This document shows, in pieces, positions 35,444 through 44,193 of a stretch of DNA of 64,000 nucleotides. The translations under genes were made by a program, and so were the position numbers. The stretch's first letter is position 1. Every line of letters starts with the position of its first letter. A model generated the notes under the pieces. That model had not been told where the DNA came from. It searched no databases and saw only the letters and a list, made by a program, of their open reading frames with translations. Source of the stretch: a virus; the IMG/VR virus record IMGVR_UViG_3300021138_000007, positions 48,112 to 112,111 of that record. One strand, 5' to 3'.

Positions 35444-36091
35444 CTACCATTCAGAATGAATTTCAATAAAACTCCAAATATTTATTAACTTTTTATACAT
35501 CATGATTTCCAGTGTATTACAATTAGCACTGGAAATTTCCACAATTACAAAATGACCTTCTTCTGTAACTTTACGACCAACAGATGAAACTCTGACATGC
35601 AATGGATTAATGTTTAAAGTTATATTCTCTTTCTTAGCTTCAGAAATAACATCCTCTAAAGCTTTTTCGGCATCTTCGCGCAAATATTGAAATAATTGTT
35701 CATCATTTAATTTCACGCCATCACGATAATGAATTCCTTTAGCAGATTCTTCTAATTCGAATTGCTTCATATCAAGCTTTCGCATTTCATTAATAGAAAT
35801 ACCTTCATACCAATCGCTCCCGTATAAATCTTGAAGATATTTATCATAATCAGCAATGCTTTTTGGAGAATCTACTAAATCAGAATTAGGAGAAGCATCT
35901 AATTCTATTTCATAACTACCCGCTTCATAATATCCATCGATGTCATTATATCTTCCATGTTCATTTAAATACCATTTTCTTACCGTTCTTGTAGGACGTG
36001 TAGCTACAGCGTCGGCTTTTTCTTTACTGGAATAAACGCCGAGAATTGTAGTGGATTCTATATCATTAATATAAGCAATATGTAATTTCAT
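35444..36091 (-). CDS. hypothetical protein, 215 aa
   Basis: Not recognised. N-terminal 75 residues rich in Tyr/Asp (YNDIDGYYEAGSYEIELD), then helical. Overlaps the upstream gene by 4 nt. Confidence 0.6.
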   Translation of the reverse strand: MKLHIAYINDIESTTILGVYSSKEKADAVATRPTRTVRKWYLNEHGRYNDIDGYYEAGSYEIELDASPNSDLVDSPKSIADYDKYLQDLYGSDWYEGISINEMRKLDMKQFELEESAKGIHYRDGVKLNDEQLFQYLREDAEKALEDVISEAKKENITLNINPLHVRVSSVGRKVTEEGHFVIVEISSANCNTLEIMMYKKLINIWSFIEIHSEW

Positions 36092-36621
36092 TTTATATCA
36101 TAATCGATCAAACGATCTATATTTATTCTTATTATAGCAAATCTTTCTTCAAAATCTCCTACGATAATATCACCAAAATCGTTATCAAAAAACTTCCAAC
36201 CATTTGAAGTTTTTTCAAATGATAAACTGTTAATTTTATATTCATTTAAAATGTGCTTAATATGCTCTAAAAATGAATTAACGTAGTCTTGTGATATATT
36301 TAGTATCACTGCCCCAAATTCAGTAAATTCCCTATAATTTCCGTGCTTTGGACGTGTGTTTTTAAGCCAACACTGTGTTACATAAAAGTATCTATGTTCT
36401 TCAGCACTAACATAGTCTAAATAATCCCTGATTGTATCTTTCCCAGTCTGTCGTAAATATACATTGCTTTTTTCAATTTGATAAGAATGTAATAAATCTA
36501 CTTTAGGATAAGTTTCAAATGATTGTAGACATATTTCTTGAAAACCAACTAAATCTAAACCACTAATCAAAGTATTAATTAATGATCTTTTGTGTTTTTC
36601 TCTTTTGGTGTCAAAACTCAT
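36088..36621 (-). CDS. hypothetical protein, 177 aa
   Basis: Starts MSFDTKREKHKRS at 36621 with GAGGAAGACA immediately upstream, the same site as the dCMP deaminase gene; the frame upstream is only a TTG. Not recognised; mixed alpha/beta with many aromatics. Confidence 0.6.
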   Translation of the reverse strand: MSFDTKREKHKRSLINTLISGLDLVGFQEICLQSFETYPKVDLLHSYQIEKSNVYLRQTGKDTIRDYLDYVSAEEHRYFYVTQCWLKNTRPKHGNYREFTEFGAVILNISQDYVNSFLEHIKHILNEYKINSLSFEKTSNGWKFFDNDFGDIIVGDFEERFAIIRINIDRLIDYDIK

Positions 36622-36979
36622 TGTCTTCCTCAATAATTACTTCAGGCGATTCAACATTAAATTCAGCTCTCCAACGATTGAATGCCTCTAATACATCTGG
36701 AGCTAAATAAACTACTTCTATAGAACGACGCAATTCTGTAATGCCATCACGAGCTATTCGACGCAACTGAACGACTCCAACAAATCCAGATGTCTTCAAC
36801 TCTTTTAGATATTCTACTTCAATATTATCAGCCTCATCTTTAACATCATATAAAGCTAATAATTCCCATCCAGATTCATCTTTAAAATTTGGTTCACGCT
36901 TATCTAAACGTGTGTCTTCAAATTCAATACGTAATTCTTTTTTACGCATTTGTATCATTTTCATTTGTTTCTCTGTCAT
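36611..36979 (-). CDS. hypothetical protein, 122 aa
   Basis: Not recognised. Very charged; basic N-terminus (KMIQMRKKELRIEF) and acidic C-terminus (EVIIEEDNEF). Overlaps both neighbours by a few bases. Confidence 0.6.
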   Translation of the reverse strand: MTEKQMKMIQMRKKELRIEFEDTRLDKREPNFKDESGWELLALYDVKDEADNIEVEYLKELKTSGFVGVVQLRRIARDGITELRRSIEVVYLAPDVLEAFNRWRAEFNVESPEVIIEEDNEF

Positions 36980-37947
36980 AATGTATATACTTCCTTATTG
37001 GCATTTTCAAAACAATTTATTTCTACTTGAATTTGATTTAAAGTTCCAACAGTTTTGCTACACATAGATTGTAATATTGATAATACTTGTTTATTTTGCT
37101 GAAGTAATATATCAGTATCATCAATTAAATTATATGCACTTTGAATTTCTTGTATCGAATTTGTCGCGCCGTAAATTACATTGAGTTTTTGAGCCATAGA
37201 TTCAATAGGTGCAATTATATCAATGGCTTCTTGTTTTTGTATGAGTAGTTTATTTTGTTGCTCTTTTAATTTCACAATACAATCATTCGCTGTTTCAATG
37301 CGAGATAATGTCAATATAGACATTTCATCTTCTTGCACTTCAACTGAATGTTGCAAACTACTGACAATATCATGAAGTTTATTTATATGTTTTGAAATTT
37401 TATTGTAACTTTCATCAATTGTTTTTATTAAATCATGGCTTTTTTGTATAGGTTCATTTGTTAAATAATCAATAACTTTTTTAATTATATTTGCATCATA
37501 TGCATTAAAATCTAAAATATTATTTTCTAATTTAAATTCCTTTTCATATTTATGCTTTTTAATACTGTAATATATTGAACTTATGAATCCATACCTATGA
37601 TAAAAAATAGGAGGAAAATATTTCGAATCTTGGTATGCATTTAGTACCATACCAATGAACATACCCGTTAATACAAAGCCAATAATCAAATTAACAACAA
37701 AATGACCTAGATAATCTGGAAAAGTCACGGGATTATCAACAATATGATAATGATGCGCAATATACCAAGAAATTCCAGTCATCCAAATTATAATATCTCC
37801 AAATACACCGATTTGAAAAGCTTCATTTGCAACAACTATTTTATCGTGCATTGAATTTTCTTGTTTTTTTGATAAAATTTCGCATGCAATAGCCTCTTTA
37901 TATAAAGTCTCAATATCTATATCAGTATTCATTTCTAAAGTATTCAT
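36976..37947 (-). CDS. membrane-anchored coiled-coil protein (paralogue 1), 323 aa
   Basis: Two hydrophobic segments at about residues 46-66 (FGDIIIWMTGISWYIAHHY) and 85-108 (FVVNLIIGFVLTGMFIGMVL), then a long coiled coil to the end. It shares its layout and a segment with the next gene: YDANIIKKVIDYL...PIQKSHDLIKTIDES versus YDPEVIDTVSKYL...PIQEADNLISSIDES. Function unknown; holin/spanin is unlikely given size, and a membrane-linked scaffold is possible. Confidence 0.65.
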   Translation of the reverse strand: MNTLEMNTDIDIETLYKEAIACEILSKKQENSMHDKIVVANEAFQIGVFGDIIIWMTGISWYIAHHYHIVDNPVTFPDYLGHFVVNLIIGFVLTGMFIGMVLNAYQDSKYFPPIFYHRYGFISSIYYSIKKHKYEKEFKLENNILDFNAYDANIIKKVIDYLTNEPIQKSHDLIKTIDESYNKISKHINKLHDIVSSLQHSVEVQEDEMSILTLSRIETANDCIVKLKEQQNKLLIQKQEAIDIIAPIESMAQKLNVIYGATNSIQEIQSAYNLIDDTDILLQQNKQVLSILQSMCSKTVGTLNQIQVEINCFENANKEVYTL

Positions 37948-38966
37948 GATATTTTTTCAATCTCCAATTGAGCGCCAACATAACAGTCTAAATCCCTGCG
38001 GATATTATTAATACGAGACATAGTATGATTACATATTGCGTTAATGCTATCAATCGCGGCACAATTTTGAGCAATAAGAACTTTATTGTCATCGACAACA
38101 TTCATCATTATATTAATCTCATTTATCATATTTGTAACAGTGCTAAGAGCATTTAGACGATCCGCCATCTTCTTTAATGGCTCAATAGCATTATTAACTT
38201 CATTTTTCTGATTTTTAAATATAACCAACTGATCTTTAAGCTTTTGAGAACACAATTGAGCCATATCAATCCGATTTTGAGTTAATTCACTAATTGCATC
38301 TTTATTGTTATCAAAAGTTAAGCGAACTTTCATATTTTTAACTAATTGATCAATCTTGGATATTTGATTGTCTGTTGATCGAATTGATTCATCAATTGAT
38401 GAAATTAAATTATCAGCTTCTTGGATGGGGAATTTTAATAAATATTTAGATACAGTATCAATAACTTCAGGATCATATATATTTATTTCCTGAGTCGTAT
38501 TAGGTATTTCGATATTTTGCTTTTTGATAATTAAAGATACAATTAAAGACATAATACCATGCACTCGATAATCATACGACAAATGACCAGGAGTATATCT
38601 ACCTAAAGCAATATTGTCTAAAACAAGAATGGAAAATAAAGTTGTAAATATAGCACCTTCTCCAGCCAGACAATATGCCCACCAACCGAATAATCCAAAG
38701 TAAAAATTAACTGCGGCAAAAATTGTAATAGCATTATAAGAAAATAGATCAAGACTATTAAATATACCAAAAATAGCTTTCCATATCTTTTGCGAATTGT
38801 CTAGTTTATTTTTCCATTTATTAATTTGTTTGATTCTACTATCATATGTATCAATTTCCTCATTTTTAAACTGGGACTCTTCTGACTTTGCTTTTTTATA
38901 TAAAGCAATAATATCAGATTCAACAAGATAGTTGGTAAAATCAATTTGCTCTAATGCTAAACTCAT
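37944..38966 (-). CDS. membrane-anchored coiled-coil protein (paralogue 2), 340 aa
   Basis: Hydrophobic segments at about residues 78-96 (AITIFAAVNFYFGLFGWWAY) and 100-118, then a region IYDPEVIDTVSKYLLKFPIQ and a long coiled coil. Paralogous to the gene at 36976, overlapping it by 4 nt, which suggests a hetero-oligomer. Not recognised as a known family. Confidence 0.65.
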   Translation of the reverse strand: MSLALEQIDFTNYLVESDIIALYKKAKSEESQFKNEEIDTYDSRIKQINKWKNKLDNSQKIWKAIFGIFNSLDLFSYNAITIFAAVNFYFGLFGWWAYCLAGEGAIFTTLFSILVLDNIALGRYTPGHLSYDYRVHGIMSLIVSLIIKKQNIEIPNTTQEINIYDPEVIDTVSKYLLKFPIQEADNLISSIDESIRSTDNQISKIDQLVKNMKVRLTFDNNKDAISELTQNRIDMAQLCSQKLKDQLVIFKNQKNEVNNAIEPLKKMADRLNALSTVTNMINEINIMMNVVDDNKVLIAQNCAAIDSINAICNHTMSRINNIRRDLDCYVGAQLEIEKIS

Positions 38967-39412
38967 TTTAATAATTCCCTGACATTGCTCAATTTATTTA
39001 ATTCTTGCCCACTCAATGTCACATATCCATTATCGGATGTTTTGCTGCGCAATACATTAAAAAAACTAATGTTATCATCATATTTACCACATCGCTTGAG
39101 ATAACGCTTATAAATTGAATTTCCAAATTTATTTTTAGAATGAACCCTGGAAAGAATATCCGACGATGTGACAGCAGGAACACCAAATAACTTTAAATAT
39201 TTCCGCCAACCATTAATGCGATCTATTTCAAGATTTATAAGATGAGCAAATTCACGACGTAAAATATTATCGTTCTTTACAGATAATTCACGAACGAGAC
39301 TGTCAACAAATACCTTGCGCACACGATAAAAACTATCATGGGACAAATTATTGCCGTTCATCAACAAACCCTCAACCACTAAATTGTCTGACAAAATTTC
39401 GTTTTCTAACAT
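38963..39412 (-). CDS. hypothetical protein, 149 aa
   Basis: Starts MLENEILSDNLVVEG. A TTG-initiated extension to 39478 is possible beneath -10-like TATACT and TATAAT boxes at 39480-39500. Basic, helical, not recognised. Overlaps paralogue 2 by 4 nt. Confidence 0.5.
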   Translation of the reverse strand: MLENEILSDNLVVEGLLMNGNNLSHDSFYRVRKVFVDSLVRELSVKNDNILRREFAHLINLEIDRINGWRKYLKLFGVPAVTSSDILSRVHSKNKFGNSIYKRYLKRCGKYDDNISFFNVLRSKTSDNGYVTLSGQELNKLSNVRELLK

Positions 39413-39509
39413 AACACTTTCTACGATCTTTTTGAATAAAAAGTTTTTCCTGAAAATTGCACACGAATAAATAGGCAATTATATACTGTTAGTATAGAAA
39501 AAGAACTTT

Positions 39510-39545
39510 GTTAAATAATGAGAGAAAAATCTCTCATTATTTAAC
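39510..39545 (-). terminator. 15-bp hairpin terminator
   Basis: GTTAAATAATGAGAG / CTCTCATTATTTAAC, 6-nt A-rich loop; includes the stop region of the glycosyltransferase-like gene. Confidence 0.65.
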
Positions 39546-40367
39546 ATAATTGAAACAATAATATCTTAATGTACTTCGTAATAAATCATTATAGTCACGA
39601 TATACTGGATGTAACCAATAAGGATGCATCCTTTGAATATTATCTAAATCATTTATGTTTAAATAAGGACGATAACGAACATAATTACTACTAGATGAAA
39701 TTAATTGATAACCCTCTAACGCTATTATTGTTGGAAAAATAAACTCAATGGCAACACACATGTCATCTATTAAATCTAAAAATTCAACTAAATTTGTTTT
39801 ATCACAAAATGAAATTAAACTTCTAATAGCTTTTCTACTGTAACTTGTACTTGGAAAAAAACATAAATAAAATGAATTACTGTCAATTTCATCTAAAGAA
39901 TAATATTTACTTAAAAATTCAATGAGATGATAACGGTTTTTGAACATATTGTGATCTTTTAACCAATCTTCATTATATTCAAATATCCTGAAACAATTCC
40001 CATATATTCCCCAATAAGGATAAAATTGTACTGCGGAACGTATGTGATCAATATATCCAGAACGTAATAATAATTGATCTGAATCTATAAATGTGATAAT
40101 GTCGTAATCAAAATTTAATTCACAATAACGCATGCAATCTAAAACATAATTATGAACATTTGCCCATTCTTGATGTGTAGAATTGGGATAGAATACTATA
40201 CGAGAATGATAACTTAATAACTCATCCCTGTGAAACTCTAAAAATTGATCATAACTACCGTCATATATCAATATGATAGAACTATTGTCAAAATATGATA
40301 TGTTTTTTAACATATCAATAACACAATCTAAACACTCGTGAAAAGAAATGACGTAAATGTGATCCAT
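39537..40367 (-). CDS. putative glycosyltransferase (GT-A type)
   Basis: 276 aa. A predicted N-terminal Rossmann-like start (YVISFHECLDCVIDML) and the block DIITFIDSDQLLL (about residues 90-102), whose DxD is typical of metal-dependent GT-A glycosyltransferases. The C-terminus is aromatic-rich with HPVYRDY. The acceptor is unknown; UDP-glucose dehydrogenase at 31373 could supply a sugar nucleotide. Alternative: an unrelated alpha/beta protein with a chance DSD. Confidence 0.5.
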   Translation of the reverse strand: MDHIYVISFHECLDCVIDMLKNISYFDNSSIILIYDGSYDQFLEFHRDELLSYHSRIVFYPNSTHQEWANVHNYVLDCMRYCELNFDYDIITFIDSDQLLLRSGYIDHIRSAVQFYPYWGIYGNCFRIFEYNEDWLKDHNMFKNRYHLIEFLSKYYSLDEIDSNSFYLCFFPSTSYSRKAIRSLISFCDKTNLVEFLDLIDDMCVAIEFIFPTIIALEGYQLISSSSNYVRYRPYLNINDLDNIQRMHPYWLHPVYRDYNDLLRSTLRYYCFNYVK

Positions 40368-40445
40368 AATATCTTTATACGATTTTGCGATAACTTTATC
40401 TTGTCATAAAAAGGATTCAATAACAGTAAGTTGAAAATAATTAAT

Positions 40446-41156
40446 ATGTGGTATAGATTCGCAATGATAAGAACTGCAAATGAATATTGGTTCTATGATA
40501 ATAATGTCGAATATGCAGACGGAGATGTCGGTGATAAAGATCATGAAATGATCGCTGAAGATTATATACTAAACCAATTTATACCATATGAAAGATTGCC
40601 AGAATTTAATGATGAATATGGACTTACTCAAGAAAAATTAGAAACCTCTGCTGCCAGAAATTATAATTTCATTGAATATTTAACAAATAAATATCAACTG
40701 CCTGAACAAGAAATAATCGATAATATCTATGAATATAATTATATCAATTGGCTCTTGACTGGAGATGATACTTTGCAAACTCCACAAAGTAAAGAATTAT
40801 TTTCAGCACTATACGATCCAAGAAAATATGCCTTGGAAAAATTAGGATGGATACGTGTCCGAGGAAATAATATACAAACACAAAATTTAGATCAAAATCA
40901 TTTAGATGAAATCATAAATGGTTTGCAAGAAATTTATGGCGAAGATTATGATGAAGGATTTGATGAGAAAATTAATAATAAAAAATTTACAATCGAAGTA
41001 TTAGGTAATAGAAAAACACTACATGATGTTCCATACTGGGAAATTGCTGATGGAAGCGTAAGAAAAAGATTACAAGAAAAAGTTGAAGACTATCTACCAA
41101 CTAATAGATTTAATCCGTATTCGAATACTCCTGGATATAAATATACAGGAGGATAA
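40446..41156 (+). CDS. hypothetical MWY-tagged protein, 236 aa
   Basis: Starts MWYRFAMIRTANEYWFYD. The frame is open from 40431. Acidic and Tyr/Asn-rich, helical segments, ends with NPYSNTPGYKYTGG. Not recognised. Followed at 41194 by another MWY-tagged protein. Confidence 0.6.
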   Translation: MWYRFAMIRTANEYWFYDNNVEYADGDVGDKDHEMIAEDYILNQFIPYERLPEFNDEYGLTQEKLETSAARNYNFIEYLTNKYQLPEQEIIDNIYEYNYINWLLTGDDTLQTPQSKELFSALYDPRKYALEKLGWIRVRGNNIQTQNLDQNHLDEIINGLQEIYGEDYDEGFDEKINNKKFTIEVLGNRKTLHDVPYWEIADGSVRKRLQEKVEDYLPTNRFNPYSNTPGYKYTGG

Positions 41157-41193
41157 TTATTAATGTATCTGAAACTTTTAAAAGGAAAAGAAA

Positions 41194-41598
41194 ATGTGGT
41201 ATAAATTTGCACAAGAAATAATAAATGAACCACTAAACACCATAGAGGAAAATAAACAAAATCCAGAAGATTTTGCAAACTATCTGGCAAATAAATATAA
41301 TGCAGCCATTCGATTGTATTTAACAAATAGAAATGATCTGAAATTAGACCATTTAGTCGTTCCTAAAGAACTAAGAAAACAAGGTATAGGATCATCAATT
41401 ATGCGCGAAATAATAGACTATGCAGATAAAAATCAATATAGACTAATACTTACAACAGCCTCAAAAGATCAATACTTTGGCACTACATCATCTGGAAGAT
41501 TGAAAAAGTTCTATAAACAATTTGGACTTAAAGAAAATAAAGGAAAAGATTATTCTATCTCGGAAAATATGTTCAGATTACCAGCCAAATGTAAATAA
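41194..41598 (+). CDS. GNAT-family acetyltransferase with MWY tag
   Basis: 134 aa starting MWYKFAQEII. The core HLVVPKELRKQGIGSSIMREIIDYA (about residues 50-75) is the acetyl-CoA pyrophosphate-binding motif A (Q/R-x-x-G-x-G/A), followed by LILTTASKDQYFGTTSSGRLKKFY. The first 35 residues are an extra leader. Target unknown. AGGA lies 7 nt before ATG. Confidence 0.8.
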   Translation: MWYKFAQEIINEPLNTIEENKQNPEDFANYLANKYNAAIRLYLTNRNDLKLDHLVVPKELRKQGIGSSIMREIIDYADKNQYRLILTTASKDQYFGTTSSGRLKKFYKQFGLKENKGKDYSISENMFRLPAKCK

Positions 41599-42038
41599 AA
41601 ACAAACATATTTAACTAATTATATATTACTCCAGGGAGTCAAACGAAATCCAAAAACAAAAAAATCTAATAGCCCCCCATACCAATATTATATTCTGCTA
41701 CCTCGGAGTCCCTAAGCATTAGGTACCATATCACAAAAATTTAACTCCCCCCCCCCATACCAATCCTATTTTTAAAAACATATTTCTAAAGAACATAAAA
41801 AAGTTTTCTAAAAAATCCTAGCGATTGGAAATGCCACTTCGATTTTTTGGCGGGGGCAGGAAACACCCTTCCTTATGGAACCAAAATAATTGACTACCCC
41901 TGGGGGTAGTATAGGAATAGTAGCATAGTAGCAATAGTAGCCATGTGGCATATACTATTATGTGGCATTAACATCTTATGGCATAAAACAGTACCCTATT
42001 TCTAGGGTACTGTTCTTAGTACCTTGCGGGGTACTGTA
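41599..42038. other. non-coding junction between the core and the cassette region
   Basis: No supported gene in 440 bases. It holds a 14-bp direct repeat CCCCCCATACCAAT (41673-41686 and 41751-41764), the second extended to a run of ten C; a CTACCCC/GGGGTAG hairpin near 41895; ATAGTAGCA-like short tandem words near 41920-41940; and the terminator at 41989-42012. Composition changes sharply here. Confidence 0.6.
41989..42012 (-). terminator. terminator of the gene at 42039
   Basis: CAGTACCCTA / TAGGGTACTG with a 4-nt loop, followed on the minus strand by TTTTATG. Confidence 0.7.
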
Positions 42039-42524
42039 CTAGCTGAATCGTACTACGTTCTCCACCTTGAAGATGTTGAACATTGCCTGACCTACTTCTG
42101 CTTTTGCTTCCTTTTCGGCACTATAGTCAGTGTCCTTGGCGTCTTCCGCCAACAAGTAATCGCGGATGTCATCCTTTTGTACTTCTACTCCGCCAAGAGT
42201 CCAAGTACTCGGCAATGGTCGAACAGGCAGTACTGCCAAGTACCATTGAGTACCCTTCCTCCAGAACTCGACACCGTTTACTACTTGGACTTCTTCCACC
42301 CAAGGTTGTCGTTCTGGCGCTTCGCGTGTGCCTTCTGCTACGGCTTCCCGTACCGCTTTGGCGTTGGCATAAACGGCCTTAACATGGAATTGCATGGCAC
42401 CGATTTTGCGGATTTCTGGACCGTCATAGGATTTCTTAACCTTAGCGGGTCTGTCAGTATGAACCGTAGTAATAGCGCCACCGCGAAGGCCACCGAGAAT
42501 GTCGATAATTGCTTCCTTAGTCAT
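42039..42524 (-). CDS. 161-aa cassette protein, family A copy 1
   Basis: Paralogue of 42843-43328 and 47427-47909; shared pattern: D/TRP-ALVKKSY/GPEIRK, VYANAKAVREAV, WVEEV, FWRK..QWYL, WTLGG..V...DI.DYLLA.DA, and a final VENV. GC content is clearly higher than in its neighbours. AAGGAG lies 7 nt before ATG. No known family; function unknown. It faces left while copy 2 faces right, with a repeat in each orientation in between. Confidence 0.75.
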   Translation of the reverse strand: MTKEAIIDILGGLRGGAITTVHTDRPAKVKKSYDGPEIRKIGAMQFHVKAVYANAKAVREAVAEGTREAPERQPWVEEVQVVNGVEFWRKGTQWYLAVLPVRPLPSTWTLGGVEVQKDDIRDYLLAEDAKDTDYSAEKEAKAEVGQAMFNIFKVENVVRFS

Positions 42525-42628
42525 TTCTTAACTCCTTCGGTCCTGCCCCTCTTGGCTGAACCACACATAGTATACCTGATATGGTCAAGCCCTTCGCAAG
42601 CGTTGCTGAATTTATCGCAATATCACGT

Positions 42629-42658
42629 TTTATTTTACATCTTAAAAAACAAGGAGCG
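42629..42658 (-). repeat. cassette boundary repeat (reverse), copy 1
   Basis: TTTATTTTACATCTTAAAA then ...GGAGCG; upstream of the minus gene at 42524. Diverged at the G/C-rich end. Confidence 0.6.
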
Positions 42659-42722
42659 TATGCTATTTATGCAACATAATATTATAATATAAAATAGTTA
42701 ATATAAATAATTATGCAAAAAA

Positions 42723-42755
42723 CGTCCCATTATGAATTTTAAGACGTAAAATAAA
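42723..42755 (+). repeat. cassette boundary repeat (forward), copy 2
   Basis: Near-consensus: CGTCCCATTATGA followed by ATTTTAAGACGTAAAATAAA. Extended by TTGCTGATTTTTGAGCAA, as in copies at 44118, 45260, 46231 and 54104. Confidence 0.85.
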
Positions 42756-42842
42756 TTGCTGATTTTTGAGCAATCAAATGCGTTGTCTCTATAGGGTATA
42801 ATATATGTGTAGTTTACCCTAGAGGGTAGGGGTTAAAATAAC

Positions 42843-43328
42843 ATGACATTAGAAGCGATTATTGAAACACTGGATAAAAAGCGACGTGGTACAATTAGCA
42901 CTGTATATTTGGACAGACCTGCACTTGTAAGAAGTAAATATCATGGTCCTGAAATTCGCAAAAAATCAGGAGTGCAGTTTTTGGCAAAAGTCGATTACTC
43001 AGACACAAATACAGTACGCCAAGCGGTTAAGAATGGCATTCGTCCTACGCCTCAAACACCGTCTTGGGTGGAAGAAGTTGTAATGCAAAAAGGTATTACA
43101 TTCTGGCGCAAAAAAGATCAATGGTACCTAGTTATGGTGCCAATCAAACCACTCAAAGTAACATGGACTCTTGACGGTAATACAGTACCAAAAGAATCAA
43201 TCCATGATTTTCTTCTTGCCGATGATGCAAAAGAAAGTAACTTCCAAGCAGAAAAATCAGATCGTGCAGAAAAAGGACATTCTGTTTATATTGTTGCTAA
43301 ATTAGAAAACATCTCAAAAATGATTTAA
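42843..43328 (+). CDS. 161-aa cassette protein, family A copy 2
   Basis: Aligned along its length with copy 1 (for example TWTLDGNTV against TWTLGGVEV and FWRKKDQWYL against FWRKGTQWYL), but more AT-rich. The leader carries TATAAT near 42800 and a TACCCT/AGGGTA hairpin before an AGGGG site. Function unknown. Confidence 0.75.
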   Translation: MTLEAIIETLDKKRRGTISTVYLDRPALVRSKYHGPEIRKKSGVQFLAKVDYSDTNTVRQAVKNGIRPTPQTPSWVEEVVMQKGITFWRKKDQWYLVMVPIKPLKVTWTLDGNTVPKESIHDFLLADDAKESNFQAEKSDRAEKGHSVYIVAKLENISKMI

Positions 43329-43346
43329 TCGAAACAGCGACTCCCA

Positions 43347-43372
43347 AAATCCAGTACTAAATACTGGATTTT
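43347..43372 (+). terminator. hairpin terminator
   Basis: AAATCCAGTA / TACTGGATTT, 5-nt loop, T-rich tail running into the boundary repeat. Confidence 0.7.
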
Positions 43373-43401
43373 ATTTTTGTCTTAAAATTCATGGAAGGAC
43401 G
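43369..43401 (-). repeat. cassette boundary repeat (reverse), copy 3
   Basis: TTTTATTTTTGTCTTAAAATTC... ending AAGGACG; overlaps the terminator tail of the gene to its left. Confidence 0.75.
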
Positions 43402-43495
43402 ATTTTTGTTACTCTCTAACAATAAGATTTATTGCTAAATTCATAGCAATAAATATCGTTCCCTCTAACGTGTGATTGGGTATAATAAATACATT

Positions 43496-43738
43496 GTGCT
43501 GAGGACGCAGGGAAGTTATAAGTTTGCTGACACAAAAGAAACAGCAGAGTTTTGGGGATTCCTGCCTTTCTCTTACTGTTGTCAGGCTATTAGAGACAAT
43601 GTTATAATTCACGAAGCACGATATGAAATTTTTTGTCGTTCTCTAAATGATTTTGTAGCTATTGTTAAGATATGGAATGCTTTAGGAGAAATCAAGACAA
43701 AATACAGTACGATTCAATGGAGATATACGATTTGTTAG
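43496..43738 (+). CDS. hypothetical small cassette protein, 80 aa
   Basis: Sequence KFADTKETAEFWGFLPFSYCCQAIRDN, not recognised. TATAAT (43481-43486) is followed by AAATAC, then ATT, then GTG at 43496; either GTG or the ATT at 43493 may initiate. Its upstream words and its 3' region match those of 45003-45146 although the proteins differ. Confidence 0.55.
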   Translation: MLRTQGSYKFADTKETAEFWGFLPFSYCCQAIRDNVIIHEARYEIFCRSLNDFVAIVKIWNALGEIKTKYSTIQWRYTIC

Positions 43739-43830
43739 AGTGTTACTCTAACTCACTTCTTGCGATGGCATAGTATCGCAAGAAGTGAGTTAACTCCAAC
43801 CCCTCAAACAAGCCCGTTGAAAAACGGGCC
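43734..43830 (+). other. structured 3' RNA block, copy 1
   Basis: GTTAGAGT-gtt-ACTCTAAC, then a 15-bp stem (ACTCACTTCTTGCGA at 43751-43765 with TCGCAAGAAGTGAGT at 43776-43790) with loop TGGCATAGTA, then a GCCCGTT-GAAA-AACGGGC terminator with CTTTATT. Copy 2 lies at 45156-45247 and shows compensatory stem changes. Confidence 0.75.
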
Positions 43831-43844
43831 TTTATTGAAATAAG

Positions 43845-43877
43845 AGTCTTATCGTAATTTTTAAGACTCTAAAGAAA
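43845..43877 (+). repeat. cassette boundary repeat (forward, diverged), copy 4
   Basis: GAGTCTTATCG...TTTTTAAGACTCTAAAG; the ends AGAGTCTTA/TAAGACTCT can pair. The most diverged copy. Confidence 0.45.
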
Positions 43878-43924
43878 ATTCGAAAAATTATTCGAAAAAT
43901 GCTCGATTTTTGTTTAGACCGTGG

Positions 43925-43930
43925 TATACT
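43925..43930 (+). promoter_or_regulatory. promoter -10 of the ncRNA at 43937
   Basis: GTGGTATACT; start predicted at G 43937, 7 nt downstream. Confidence 0.6.
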
Positions 43931-43936
43931 TATTAA

Positions 43937-44098
43937 GTCAACGATAAAGGTTGACATCGTTCAAAAGTCCATCTTAGGATGGCATTCGTCAACACAACAT
44001 ACGGGAAGCGCGTCCCGTAACGTGATCAACAGCTAGGTGCGAAAAAGGGCCTCACCTTGAGTCTTCTGTCAAAAGCAGAAGGAGGCCCTTTTTCTTTT
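43937..44098 (+). ncRNA. structured non-coding RNA candidate, about 160 nt
   Basis: No ORF with a plausible start. Stems: GTCAAC (43937-43942)/GTTGAC (43950-43955), with an alternative AACGAT/ATCGTT; CCATC/GATGG; ACGGGA/TCCCGT; and a strong terminator AAAGGGCCTC/GAGGCCCTTT with inner CTTCTG/CAGAAG and a T-rich tail. Two further GTCAAC-like words allow a switch between folds. Not recognised as a known RNA family. Confidence 0.7.
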
Positions 44099-44117
44099 GC
44101 ATTTTTATATAAATAAA

Positions 44118-44150
44118 CGTCCCATCATGAATTTTAAGACGTAAAATAAA
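44118..44150 (+). repeat. cassette boundary repeat (forward), copy 5
   Basis: Matches consensus CGTCCCATCATGA + ATTTTAAGACGTAAAATAAA, followed by TTGCTGATTTTT. Confidence 0.9.
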
Positions 44151-44193
44151 TTGCTGATTTTTCCGCTTGCTATAAAAATAGCAATAAAAACAC

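Noticed and set aside
42024-42692. 222-codon plus-strand ORF
   Set aside because: Antisense to the gene at 42039, which has paralogues and a Shine-Dalgarno site.
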